Positions 1 through 8,066 of a stretch of DNA of 64,000 nt are shown here, in pieces. The stretch lies in assembly GCA_050740235.1 (NCBI GenBank), contig JBOIDB010000072.1, positions 1-64,000 on the forward strand, written 5' to 3'. The notes beneath the pieces are model-generated. The model made no database searches, was not told the origin of the DNA, and saw only the letters and a program-made list of their open reading frames with translations. This DNA comes from JACDCP01 sp050740235 (GTDB lineage Bacteria > Pseudomonadota > Gammaproteobacteria > Steroidobacterales > JACDCP01). Each line of letters opens with the position of its first letter. Positions within the stretch are counted from its first letter, which is position 1. A program made the position numbers and the translations under genes.

Positions 1-84
1 GAAGGCGCGGTCATCGACGGCGGGATCAACGTGCGGGGCGAAACACCGCTGATCACGTTCACCGAGAAGCGCAAGTCGTCTTGA
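1..84 (+). CDS. 3' end of an unidentified gene (partial)
   Basis: An open frame enters from the left edge and ends at TGA 82-84, giving 27 residues that finish ...VRGETPLITFTEKRKSS. Codon use is GC-rich like the neighbours. The fragment is too short to identify; no domain can be assigned. The next gene starts 73 bases downstream on the same strand. Confidence 0.55.
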   Translation, partial: EGAVIDGGINVRGETPLITFTEKRKSS

Positions 85-157
85 CACGGCCGAGCTGCTG
101 ACCTCGTGCATGCGCGGACGGGCTGAATTGCCGACCGCGCGCGCCTAAACTGACTCC

Positions 158-1225
158 ATGAAGCAGCGCCTGCGATTCCTCGCCACGGCCGACGCGGTGA
201 CGCTGGCCTGGGCGGAGGCGGGACAGGGCCTGCCGCTCGTCAAGGCCTCCAACTGGCTGACGCACCTCGAGTACGACTGGGAAAGCCCTGTCTGGCGCCA
301 CTGGACCCGGTTCCTGGCCGAGCATTTCCGCTATATCCGCTATGACGAGCGCGGTTGCGGCATGACGGATTGGGAGGTCGGGGACCTGTCGTTTCCCCGC
401 TGGGTCGAGGATCTCGAAGCAGTCGTCGCGGCCGCGAAGGTCGATGAGCCGTTCGTGCTGCTGGGCATAAGCCAGGGCGCGGCGACGGCGGTTGCTTATG
501 CCGCGCGCCACCCTGAACGCGTTTCGCATTTGATTCTCTACGGCGGGTATGCCGTCGGCGCGAAGAAACGCGGCAACACCGAAAGCGCGAAGATCTACGA
601 GGCCATGCAGGAACTCGCCCGGTTCGGCTGGGGCAAGGACAATCCCGCGTTTCGCCGTCTGTTCACCTCGCGTTTCATCCCGGACGGCACCGAGGAGCAG
701 ATCGGCTGGTTCAACGACCTCTGCACCAAGACGACCCTGCCCGAGATCGGCGCGAAGCTGCTGTCGATACGGGCGGAGATCGACGACAGGCACCTTTTAC
801 CCGATGTGCGCGCCCGCACACTGGTGCTGCATGCCAGCGCGGACGAGGTCGTACCGATCTCCGAGGGCAAGCGCCTCGCGCGCGAGATTCCCGGCGCGAC
901 GTTCGTGCAGCTCGAGTCACGTAATCACGTGTTGCTCGAGCACGAACCGGCCTGGCGGCAGTTCCAGGTGGCGGTTCTGGAATTCACCGGCCGGTCAAGC
1001 CTGGCCCGGCTGCCGGACGCCGGCAAGCTAAGGGCCCTGACGCTGCGCGAGCGTGAAACCTATGCGCTTTTGTGCGAAGGCTGTACGAACGCGCAGATCG
1101 CCTGGCGGTTGCATATCTCGGAGAAGACGGTGCGCAATCATATCTCACGCATTTACGACAAGCTGGGCGTGCGCAGCCGCGCCGAGGCGATCGTCTTCGC
1201 TCACGAGCACGCTCCGGGCCGCTGA
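158..1225 (+). CDS. alpha/beta hydrolase fused to a LuxR-type DNA-binding domain
   Basis: This 355-residue protein joins a hydrolase to a transcription factor. Residues about 25-275 form an alpha/beta-hydrolase fold with a nucleophile elbow GISQG (Ser105) and a candidate catalytic His in ESRNHVLLEHE near residue 257. Residues about 293-350 are a LuxR/GerE helix-turn-helix (LTLRERETYALL, then NAQIAWRLHISEKTVRNHIS). Such fusions are known as hydrolase-type LuxR regulators, where the hydrolase part probably senses or cleaves a small ester or lactone; the ligand cannot be read here. The start is ATG 158; no clear Shine-Dalgarno is seen. The methyltransferase 127 bases downstream, behind two palindromes, is the obvious regulatory target. 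Confidence 0.85.
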   Translation: MKQRLRFLATADAVTLAWAEAGQGLPLVKASNWLTHLEYDWESPVWRHWTRFLAEHFRYIRYDERGCGMTDWEVGDLSFPRWVEDLEAVVAAAKVDEPFVLLGISQGAATAVAYAARHPERVSHLILYGGYAVGAKKRGNTESAKIYEAMQELARFGWGKDNPAFRRLFTSRFIPDGTEEQIGWFNDLCTKTTLPEIGAKLLSIRAEIDDRHLLPDVRARTLVLHASADEVVPISEGKRLAREIPGATFVQLESRNHVLLEHEPAWRQFQVAVLEFTGRSSLARLPDAGKLRALTLRERETYALLCEGCTNAQIAWRLHISEKTVRNHISRIYDKLGVRSRAEAIVFAHEHAPGR

Positions 1226-1226
1226 C

Positions 1227-1298
1227 CGGGACAAATGTCCCGCCCCGATCGCGAATCGGCGCCCGAACCGGGACAAGCTTCCTATCGAAATGTCCCGG
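1227..1298. promoter_or_regulatory. two palindromes upstream of the methyltransferase gene
   Basis: CGGGACA-AA-TGTCCCG at 1227-1242 is a perfect palindrome. A second dyad with the same half-sites, CCGGGACA at 1268-1275 and TGTCCCGG at 1291-1298, follows. Both lie between the hydrolase-LuxR gene and the methyltransferase gene. They may be operator sites for the adjacent LuxR-type protein, or a transcription stop or dispersed repeat. Seen: the symmetry and the repeated half-site. Inferred: regulatory use. Confidence 0.4.
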
Positions 1299-1352
1299 CC
1301 GCTCCCGCAAGCTGCCCGCCCTTGATACCTACAGAAGGCAGGAGATGCGGCA

Positions 1353-2411
1353 ATGGAATTGAACCAGGCCAAGCTCGAGGAATTCGTACACCACGCTTTT
1401 ACCGAACTGTCCGCCAACGCCGGCGGAGTCATGGTCTCCATCGGAGACAAGCTGGGGCTGTACCGCGCCATGGCCGGGGCCGGCCCGTTGACGGCGGAGG
1501 AGCTGGCGAAACGAGCCGGCTGCGCGGAACGTTACGTGCGTGAATGGCTGAACAGCCAGGCCGCGGGCGGCTATGTTGAGTACCACCCCGAAAGCGCTAC
1601 CTTCGAGCTGACGCCCGAGCAGGCAATGGTGCTGGCCGACGAGACGAGCCCGGTGTTCCTGCCCGCCGCCTGGGAGCTGGCGGCTTCCATGTGGCTGGAC
1701 GAAGAGAAGACGCTGGATGCGTTCCGGACCGGCAAGGGCGTCGCCTGGGACGCGCACAACGAGCGTCTGTTCTGTGGCACCGCGGCGTTCTTCCGCAACG
1801 GCTACCAGGAAAACCTCGTGGCCAACTGGCTGCCGTCGCTCGAGGGCGTCACGAAGAAGCTGGAGAAAGGCGCGCTCGTCGCCGATATCGGCTGCGGTTA
1901 CGGGCATTCCAGCATCATCATGGCGAAGGCGTTTCCCAATTCGCGCTTCCGCGGTTACGACTATCACGAAGAGTCGATCGAGGCCGCGCGGAAGAACGCG
2001 AAAGCCGCCGGGCTCGGCGATCGCGTGCGATTCGACGTGGCCAAAGCCAAGGACTATCCGAACGCCGGCTACGATCTGATCTGCTTCTTCGATTGTCTGC
2101 ACGACATGGGCGATCCCGTCGGCGCGGCCAAGCACGCCCGCGTGGCACTGGCGAAAGACGGCACCGTCATGCTGGTGGAGCCTTTCGCCGGCGATCGGCT
2201 CGAGGAGAACCTGAATCCGATCGGGCGGATGTACTACTCGGCCTCCACGACGCTGTGCTGCGCCCACTCCCTGTCGGAGGAAGTCGGCGCCGCGCTGGGC
2301 GCCCAGGCCGGCGAGGAACGTCTGGCCAGCGTGTTCCGCCGCGCGGGCTTCACGCGCGTACGACGTGCGACCGAGACGCCGTTCAACCTGATCCTGGAAG
2401 CGCGTCCCTGA
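1353..2411 (+). CDS. SAM-dependent class I methyltransferase with N-terminal winged helix
   Basis: A 352-residue protein of the Rv2258c-like methyltransferase type. Residues 1-80 resemble the dimerising winged helix of small-molecule methyltransferases (LGLYRAMAGAGPLTAEELAKRAG). The SAM-binding glycine loop VADIGCGYGHSS is near residues 174-186, followed by an acidic position (FRGYDYHEESIEAAR) and LICFFDCLHDMGDP as motif IV. The substrate is not predictable. The start ATG has AGGAGATG about 10 bases upstream. It lies downstream of the hydrolase-LuxR regulator and may be controlled by it. Confidence 0.85.
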   Translation: MELNQAKLEEFVHHAFTELSANAGGVMVSIGDKLGLYRAMAGAGPLTAEELAKRAGCAERYVREWLNSQAAGGYVEYHPESATFELTPEQAMVLADETSPVFLPAAWELAASMWLDEEKTLDAFRTGKGVAWDAHNERLFCGTAAFFRNGYQENLVANWLPSLEGVTKKLEKGALVADIGCGYGHSSIIMAKAFPNSRFRGYDYHEESIEAARKNAKAAGLGDRVRFDVAKAKDYPNAGYDLICFFDCLHDMGDPVGAAKHARVALAKDGTVMLVEPFAGDRLEENLNPIGRMYYSASTTLCCAHSLSEEVGAALGAQAGEERLASVFRRAGFTRVRRATETPFNLILEARP

Positions 2412-2449
2412 CGGCGTAGCGGATATCGGGCCCGCCGAAAGCCGGGCGG

Positions 2450-2965
2450 ATGGCAATGTGGAAGTCATGGCGGGTGCCGGTACTTGCAGCCTGTCTGCTC
2501 GTGACCGGCGCCTCGCTCCTTCCTGTCGCGCGAGCAGTGGCGCAGGACGACAAGCTGGAATCGCCGCCGGCTCCGACCGCGGCGGAAACCCATGAACGTG
2601 TCCAGCGTTTGCTCGAGCAGGGCGATGCAGAGCTCGAGTTCGGCCTGATCAACGGAGCGCTTTTCTACTACGACCAGGCGTGGCAGCTCGACGAACGATA
2701 TCCGGGGGTATCGGAGCGCCTCCGGAAAGTGGCCGACCTGATGATCGAGAATGCGCCGCGCGCCGATGACGAGGACGGGCTGGAAGTCTATCTCCGCGAT
2801 ATCGACAACCTGATGGCGCGAGGGGCCTTGAAAAGCTACGACGGACTGATCGAGCAGCGCATGGCCGCCCAGCAGGCGTTCGCCGGCCTCGGGAAGCCGC
2901 CGAATGAGCGCGGGCTTTCTCCGCGCGCCGTATCTGACTTCACATCGCAGGGGATAGAGGAATGA
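2450..2965 (+). CDS. secreted or membrane-anchored TPR-like protein, unknown function
   Basis: A 171-residue protein with a signal-peptide-like start (two Arg/Lys then VPVLAACLLVTGASLLPVARAVAQ), so it is probably periplasmic. The mature part has one helical repeat resembling a tetratricopeptide unit (DAELEFGLINGALFYYDQAW) and a charged C-terminus. ATG 2456 is an alternative start two codons in. Its stop overlaps the next start (ATGA 2962-2965), so it is translationally coupled to the sterol-desaturase-family gene and may assist it. I do not recognise the family. Confidence 0.7.
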   Translation: MAMWKSWRVPVLAACLLVTGASLLPVARAVAQDDKLESPPAPTAAETHERVQRLLEQGDAELEFGLINGALFYYDQAWQLDERYPGVSERLRKVADLMIENAPRADDEDGLEVYLRDIDNLMARGALKSYDGLIEQRMAAQQAFAGLGKPPNERGLSPRAVSDFTSQGIEE

Positions 2966-3729
2966 CCGTTTTACTGCTGATCTTCTTCGCCATGTTCGCG
3001 GTTTTCGCGCTGCTTGAGCTGCTACGCCCGCGGCAGGGCTATCCAAATGCAAGATTCTGGAGGCTGCGCGGCGCGCTGGCGTTTGTCGCTTACCTTGGCG
3101 TCGCCACCTTCTCGCCGCTACTGTGGGATGCCTTTCTCGGCGGCCACCGGCTGTTCGATCTGAGCGGCCTGCCGCTGTGGGCGCAGATCGCGATCGGGTT
3201 TGGCGCGGCCGAGCTGGTCGGCTACACCTGGCACCGCACGATGCACGCCACGCCGTTTTTATGGCGCTGGTTCCACCAGATGCACCACTCCGCCGAGCGC
3301 ATGGACGTATGGGGCGCGTTCTGGTTCAGCCCGCTCGACACGGTCGGCTTCACCTTTGCCGGCAGCCTGGCGCTGGTGGGCATCGCCGGCGTCACCGCGC
3401 CGGCCGCAATCGTCATCAACATCGCGATGATGTTCCTGTCGATGTGGACGCATGCCAACATCAAGACCCCGCACTGGCTCGGCTACATCGTCGCGCGGCC
3501 GGAGTCGCACTCCGCGCATCACGCGCGCGGAGTGCATCGCTATAACTACTGCGACGTGCCGCTGATCGACATGCTGTTCGGCACCTTCCGCAATCCGCGC
3601 ACGCTGATCGCCGAAGCCGGCTTCTACGACGGCGCCTCGCTCAAGGTCGGCCAGATGCTGCTGGGCCGGGACATCTACGATTACGGCCGGGATGACGAGG
3701 AGGCGGGAGCGCCAGGCGCCACGGCGTGA
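2962..3729 (+). CDS. sterol desaturase / fatty acid hydroxylase family membrane protein
   Basis: A 255-residue multi-pass membrane protein carrying the histidine boxes of the di-iron hydroxylase superfamily: HRTMH near residue 90, HQMHH near 105, a His in MWTHANIKTPHW near 162 and SAHHARG near 182. These residues bind the di-iron centre that hydroxylates or desaturates lipid C-H bonds. The substrate (sterol, carotenoid, fatty acid or ether lipid) cannot be deduced. Hydrophobic helices cover about residues 1-25, 33-60 and 125-160. It is coupled by ATGA to the exported protein upstream and converges with the dehydrogenase gene, ending 2 bases before it. Confidence 0.88.
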   Translation: MTVLLLIFFAMFAVFALLELLRPRQGYPNARFWRLRGALAFVAYLGVATFSPLLWDAFLGGHRLFDLSGLPLWAQIAIGFGAAELVGYTWHRTMHATPFLWRWFHQMHHSAERMDVWGAFWFSPLDTVGFTFAGSLALVGIAGVTAPAAIVINIAMMFLSMWTHANIKTPHWLGYIVARPESHSAHHARGVHRYNYCDVPLIDMLFGTFRNPRTLIAEAGFYDGASLKVGQMLLGRDIYDYGRDDEEAGAPGATA

Positions 3730-3731
3730 TC

Positions 3732-5915
3732 TCAGCCGCAGCTGCCGAGCCCGGCGATCCAGTCGCTGATCAGTTGTGCGCCGGGTTCGTCGACGAGGTT
3801 CGTCGCGAGCGGCGGCATCGCCGCGGCATCGCGCCGGCTCATGCGTTCGAGGAGCACCGATCGCTCGGGCGAACCCGGCGCGATGATGCGCGCGTCGGCA
3901 ATGCCGAGGTCGCCGTTCGAAGGCACGGTGTCACAGGCGCCCGTGTCGCGCAGGGAAGTATCGAAGCGCAGATCCATGCCCGCCGGACCGTTCGGCCGAT
4001 GACACTGCGCGCAGTTGGTGTGCAGATACGCCCGGGCCCGCGCATCGAGCATCAGTGAAGCATCGAACGGATCGGCGAGTTGCGGCAAGGTGTCCGGCTC
4101 GCCGGCCAGCGGCGACTCGAACATCGCGATCGCGTCGAGCGTCGCGAGCTGATTCGCCGTGCGCCCGGTCGACGGATAGTTGAAGTCCTGGTTGAGCTGC
4201 GCGATTTCGAGACCGAGGCTGAAGCCGGCCGCGGACGTGTGGCACTCGAGGCACTGCGCGCCACTGGGGTAGATCCACGTCTGATTCCCGAGGTCGACCA
4301 TCTTGCCGCCTTCTACCAGTGTCGCGTCGCTCATGTCGCTTGCCCACTCATAGCTGTAGCCGGCCCAGTCGCCATCCGGATGGCGCATGAACAGGCGCGT
4401 TTCGATAAGCTGGCCGCCCAGTGAAAAGTGCTTCATCAGCACGCTGCCCGGTGGAAATACGAAATCGTCCTCGCCGTCGATCGCGATGGTCGTGCCGTCG
4501 GGAATCGCCAGCCAGCGCTGCTTGTCCGCGCCGTCGGAATGAAACGGCGCGCGAATCGCGTAGGGGATCAGGCCCGCCGCCGGCTGCAAAGGATCGGTGG
4601 CCGCGACGCAGCCCGTGGTCGAAAGCTGACTGGCCACCGGCTGGCCGGAAGGCGGCGCGGCCGGCATCAGCCGGTGGATGCCGCCGCCGCCGAAGTCCAC
4701 GACATAGACCTCCCCGTTCGCATCCTGGCCGAACGCCGAGATCGCCAGATTGGTCCCTTCGGCCAGCACCTGCGCCTCGAGCCCGCCGTTGCCGTCGTCG
4801 ACGAGTCCCCAGATCGTGCCGCTGCCGAAATCGCCGTAGATGAAGCTGCCGTCGAGCGCCGGGATATCGCTGCCGCGGTAGACGTAGCCGCCCGTGATCG
4901 AAACGCCTTCGGCATGCGAGTATTCGGCGACGGGATCGATCAGGCCCGTCGCGTCACAGGTCGCCGCGTTGAAACAGTGCATGCCCTCGCGCACGTTCCA
5001 GCCGTAGTTGCCGCCCAGGTCGACCCGGTCGACTTCCTCCCATTGGGCTTGCCCCACGTCGCCGAGCCAAAGCTCGCCCGTGGCCGTGTCGAAGCTCCAG
5101 CGCCAGGGATTGCGGAACCCCCAGGCGAAGATCTCCGGGCAGCCGCCGGCCGTGCAGCCGCCGCTCCCGGCGAACGGATTGCCCGGCGGAATCGCGTAGG
5201 GTGTCGCGCTGTCGACGTCGATGCGCAGCATGGCGCCGAGGCGGTTCGACGTGTCCTGGCCGTTGCCCTGCGGGTCGCCGCCGGAGCCGCCATCGCCGAA
5301 GCCTATGTACAGAAAGTCATCCGGCCCGAAATCGATATTGCCGCCATTGTGGTTGGCGAACGGCTGATTCTGCGTGAGGATCGTCTCCTCGGAAGCCGGG
5401 TCCAGCGTCTGACCGCCGTCGAAGCTCGTGAAGCGCGCTATGTGAGAAACGAGCGGCGAACCGGGCGCCGTGTACGACAGGAACACCTGGCCGTTCGAGG
5501 AGAAGTCGGGATGGAACGCGATGCCGAGCAAGCCCGCCTCGCTCGGGTCCGAATCGACGCTTCCGGTAAGATCGAGGACGACGCCTGCGCTGGTGACAGC
5601 AGCGTCGTTCTCGAACACCCTCACCCTCCCGGCGCGCTCGAGCACGAACCAGCGCGAATCGTCGCCGGGCGCCTGGCGCAGCGCCACCGGCTGATCGAAT
5701 GCCGGCAAGCTCGTGAAAACCGGCTCGACCGTGACCTCGAACGAGCCGCCGTTCCGTTCGGGTGCGATGCAATCCGGATTCGAGGGACGCGCGTCGAGGC
5801 CGGAAACTTCCGGATCGGGTGGCGGCGGCCCGGGCGGCTGCGAAGAGCCGCTGCCGCCACCGCAGGCTGCCAGCCCGGCCAGCGCGAGTACGAGCCAACC
5901 CAGTTGCCTGGTCAT
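3732..5915 (-). CDS. PQQ-type sugar dehydrogenase fused to a dihaem cytochrome c module, lipoprotein
   Basis: A 727-residue lipoprotein: lipobox LAGLAACGGG at residues 13-22, then a Ser/Pro linker. Residues about 55-420 are a glucose/sorbosone dehydrogenase beta-propeller (LLGIAFHPDF, NHNGGNIDFGPDDFLYIGFGDGG, FAWGFRNPWRWSFD, GGNYGWNVREG), a family that usually uses PQQ. Residues about 435-727 resemble the SO_2930/HNE_0200 family and carry two haem sites, CLECH near 553 and CAQCH near 631. The likely role is periplasmic oxidation of a sugar or alcohol with direct electron transfer to the attached haems. The enzyme and its electron acceptor are normally separate proteins. No PQQ biosynthesis gene is in the window. 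The gene is monocistronic here. Confidence 0.85.
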   Translation of the reverse strand: MTRQLGWLVLALAGLAACGGGSGSSQPPGPPPPDPEVSGLDARPSNPDCIAPERNGGSFEVTVEPVFTSLPAFDQPVALRQAPGDDSRWFVLERAGRVRVFENDAAVTSAGVVLDLTGSVDSDPSEAGLLGIAFHPDFSSNGQVFLSYTAPGSPLVSHIARFTSFDGGQTLDPASEETILTQNQPFANHNGGNIDFGPDDFLYIGFGDGGSGGDPQGNGQDTSNRLGAMLRIDVDSATPYAIPPGNPFAGSGGCTAGGCPEIFAWGFRNPWRWSFDTATGELWLGDVGQAQWEEVDRVDLGGNYGWNVREGMHCFNAATCDATGLIDPVAEYSHAEGVSITGGYVYRGSDIPALDGSFIYGDFGSGTIWGLVDDGNGGLEAQVLAEGTNLAISAFGQDANGEVYVVDFGGGGIHRLMPAAPPSGQPVASQLSTTGCVAATDPLQPAAGLIPYAIRAPFHSDGADKQRWLAIPDGTTIAIDGEDDFVFPPGSVLMKHFSLGGQLIETRLFMRHPDGDWAGYSYEWASDMSDATLVEGGKMVDLGNQTWIYPSGAQCLECHTSAAGFSLGLEIAQLNQDFNYPSTGRTANQLATLDAIAMFESPLAGEPDTLPQLADPFDASLMLDARARAYLHTNCAQCHRPNGPAGMDLRFDTSLRDTGACDTVPSNGDLGIADARIIAPGSPERSVLLERMSRRDAAAMPPLATNLVDEPGAQLISDWIAGLGSCG

Positions 5916-5992
5916 GCGCCATTGTCTCCGTCCCTCTACCGTTTGTCAGTCTTTTCGGAAGGGCGTTCCCGGTGAGAACTTGTTTTACCGGG

Positions 5993-6010
5993 TCCCGGCT
6001 TTTGCCGGGA
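5993..6010. repeat. REP-like palindrome TCCCGGC-TTTT-GCCGGGA
   Basis: A perfect 7-bp inverted repeat with a TTTT loop in the 200-base gap between the divergent dehydrogenase and phosphodiesterase genes. A related CGCCGGGACGACG follows at about 6029. Small GC hairpins of this form are common dispersed repeats in GC-rich proteobacteria. As it lies between divergent starts it is unlikely to be a terminator. Nothing else is recognised in this gap. Confidence 0.5.
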
Positions 6011-6115
6011 AGACGAGGGGAAGTGCGTGCGCCGGGACGACGGTGCAACGAGCCGCCCGGCGATTCGCATCCCGATCAGCGCCGCAGGCCGTTTCGCGTT
6101 AAAGTCCGCCTCTTC

Positions 6116-6886
6116 ATGCTCGAGAATCCGTCGAAAAGAAAACCCGAGCTGATCGCTCATCGCGGTTTCGCCCAGCGCTACCCGGAGAATACCCGTATCG
6201 CGCTGCGTGCTGCGCTCGAGGCCGGCGCGCGCTTCGTCGAGTTCGACGTGCAGCTCACTGCCGACGGCGTTCCGGTCCTGTTGCACGATGCGGAGCTGAC
6301 ACGCACGGCCGGCATCCAGGGCAACGTGCTCGACATGACGCTGCGCGAGCTGATCGGCGTGCGCGTGGCCGAGCCGAACCGGTTCGGGGACAGCTACCAG
6401 GAACCGGTCCCGCTGCTCGAGGACATCGTGCATCTGCTCGGCGCCTGGCCGGATGCAACTGCGTTCGTCGAGATCAAGCGCGCCAGCCTGCGCCGTTTCG
6501 GCATCGCTCAGGTGCTGGAGCGGGTCATGCGCTGTCTCGAGCCGATCATCGACCGGTGCGCCGTAATCTCATTCGAGTATCACGCCGTCTTGAAGGCGCG
6601 CCAGCTCGGTGCCCGCGCCATCGGCTGGGTCATCGACACCTGGCACGATCGGGTGCGCGATGCTGCGGCGAAGCTGGCGCCGCAATACCTGTTCGTCGAC
6701 CACGAGCTGCTGCCGCCGGCGCCGCAACCGCTCTGGGAGGGCCCGTGGCGCTGGGCAGTATACGAAGTCGTCGACCCCGCGCTCGCGCTCGAGCTTGCCC
6801 GGCGCGGCGTCGATTTCGTGGAGACCATGGCCATCGGACCGATGCTCGCCGACGAGCGCCTGCGCAACCCGTCTGTCGTTGCCTGA
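6116..6886 (+). CDS. glycerophosphodiester phosphodiesterase
   Basis: A 256-residue GDPD TIM-barrel that hydrolyses deacylated phospholipids to sn-glycerol-3-phosphate and an alcohol. The catalytic and metal residues are present: LIAHRG with PENT (residues 11-24), the ExD pair in FVEFDVQL and LLHDAELTRT. No signal peptide is seen, so it is cytoplasmic like UgpQ. ATG 6116 is chosen because the GDPD fold begins about 10 codons later and the upstream reading frame looks non-coding. It overlaps the dehydrogenase gene by 8 bases and starts a three-gene pathway operon. Confidence 0.9.
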   Translation: MLENPSKRKPELIAHRGFAQRYPENTRIALRAALEAGARFVEFDVQLTADGVPVLLHDAELTRTAGIQGNVLDMTLRELIGVRVAEPNRFGDSYQEPVPLLEDIVHLLGAWPDATAFVEIKRASLRRFGIAQVLERVMRCLEPIIDRCAVISFEYHAVLKARQLGARAIGWVIDTWHDRVRDAAAKLAPQYLFVDHELLPPAPQPLWEGPWRWAVYEVVDPALALELARRGVDFVETMAIGPMLADERLRNPSVVA

Positions 6887-8066
6887 TACCTACGACATTG
6901 TCGTCATCGGCGGCGGCATCAACGGCGTGGGCGTGGCGCAGGCGGCAGCAGCCGCCGGCCATTCCGTACTGCTCGTCGAGAAGCACTCGCTCGCCCACGG
7001 CTCGTCGAGCCGCTCGAGCAAGCTGATCCACGGCGGCCTGCGGTACCTCGAGAGCGGCAACTTCGGGCTCGTGCGCGAAGGGCTCGATCAACGCCGCGCT
7101 CTGTTGCGGCTGGCGCCCGAGCTGGTGCACCTGCGTCCGTTCCATATCCCGGTTTATCCGGAGACGCGGCGCCGGCCGATGCTGCTGCGCCTCGGCCTTT
7201 CCCTGTATGCCCTGCTCGGCAACCTGCGACCGGCGGCGCGCTTCGCCACGCTACCGCGCAGCCAATGGGATACGCTCGACGGCTTGCGCACCAATACGCT
7301 GCAGGCTGTGTTCCGCTACTTCGATGCGCAAACCGACGATGCGGCCCTGACGGCAGCGGTGATGCGTTCAGCCATGTCGCTGGGCGCCGAGCTCGCGCTG
7401 CCTGCAGAGTTCGTCGGGGGGCACCTCACCGATGACGGCTGCCGCATCGACCTCCGCACGGAGCGCGGCGAGCGAACCGTCGCCGCGACCGTGATGGTCA
7501 ACGCGGCCGGCGCCTGGGTACGGGAAGTGCTGAAGGCTTTGCGGCCTTCCGTGCCGCCGCGCGACATCGTACTGGTTCAAGGCACGCACCTGATCGTCCG
7601 CGGCGAGCTGCGCAAGGGCCTGTACTACGTGGAGAGCCCGCGCGACGGCCGGGCGGTGTTCGTCATGCCGTGGCACGCCGGCGAAATGCTGATCGGCACC
7701 ACCGAGACGAGATTCCGGGGCGATCCGGATCACGTGCGGCCGCTCGCCGCGGAAATCCATTACCTGACATCCGTGCTGCGGCACTACTTTCCCCGCTTCG
7801 GCGACGCCGGCCAGCCGGAAGTGCTCGACACGTTCGCCGGGTTGCGCGTGCTGCCGGCGGGCGAAGGCCACATTTTTCATCGCACGCGCGAAACCCTGCT
7901 CGACGTCGACCGCACGTATCGGCCACGCGTCCTGACGATCAACGGCGGCAAGCTGACCAGCTTCCGCGCAACGGCCGAAGCGGTCATGAATCGTATCGGC
8001 GCATCGCTGCCTTCGCGCAGCCGGCGTGCTCGGACCGGCGAGCTCGCGCTCGCACCGGCACGATGA
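6879..8066 (+). CDS. glpD: FAD-dependent glycerol-3-phosphate dehydrogenase, short form
   Basis: A 395-residue DAO-family flavoprotein. The N-terminus is a dinucleotide-binding fold (YDIVVIGGGINGVGVAQ, then LLVEKHSLAHGSSSRSSKLIHGGLRYLE), which is the aerobic GlpD signature. Later GlpD landmarks are FVMPWHAGEMLIGTTET and FAGLRVLPAG, and it ends soon after INGGKLTSFRATAE. Typical GlpD proteins are about 500 residues; the C-terminal helical cap of about 110 residues is missing, with a stop and an overlapping next gene instead. The product would be dihydroxyacetone phosphate, with electrons passed to quinone. The start is taken as TTG 6879 because the FAD motif follows at once; it overlaps the phosphodiesterase stop. 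Confidence 0.85.
   Translation: MPDTYDIVVIGGGINGVGVAQAAAAAGHSVLLVEKHSLAHGSSSRSSKLIHGGLRYLESGNFGLVREGLDQRRALLRLAPELVHLRPFHIPVYPETRRRPMLLRLGLSLYALLGNLRPAARFATLPRSQWDTLDGLRTNTLQAVFRYFDAQTDDAALTAAVMRSAMSLGAELALPAEFVGGHLTDDGCRIDLRTERGERTVAATVMVNAAGAWVREVLKALRPSVPPRDIVLVQGTHLIVRGELRKGLYYVESPRDGRAVFVMPWHAGEMLIGTTETRFRGDPDHVRPLAAEIHYLTSVLRHYFPRFGDAGQPEVLDTFAGLRVLPAGEGHIFHRTRETLLDVDRTYRPRVLTINGGKLTSFRATAEAVMNRIGASLPSRSRRARTGELALAPAR

Noticed and set aside
4428..5975. Long plus-strand open frame opposite the PQQ dehydrogenase gene
   Set aside because: Its translation is Arg/Ala-rich without motifs, while the minus strand encodes recognisable domains.
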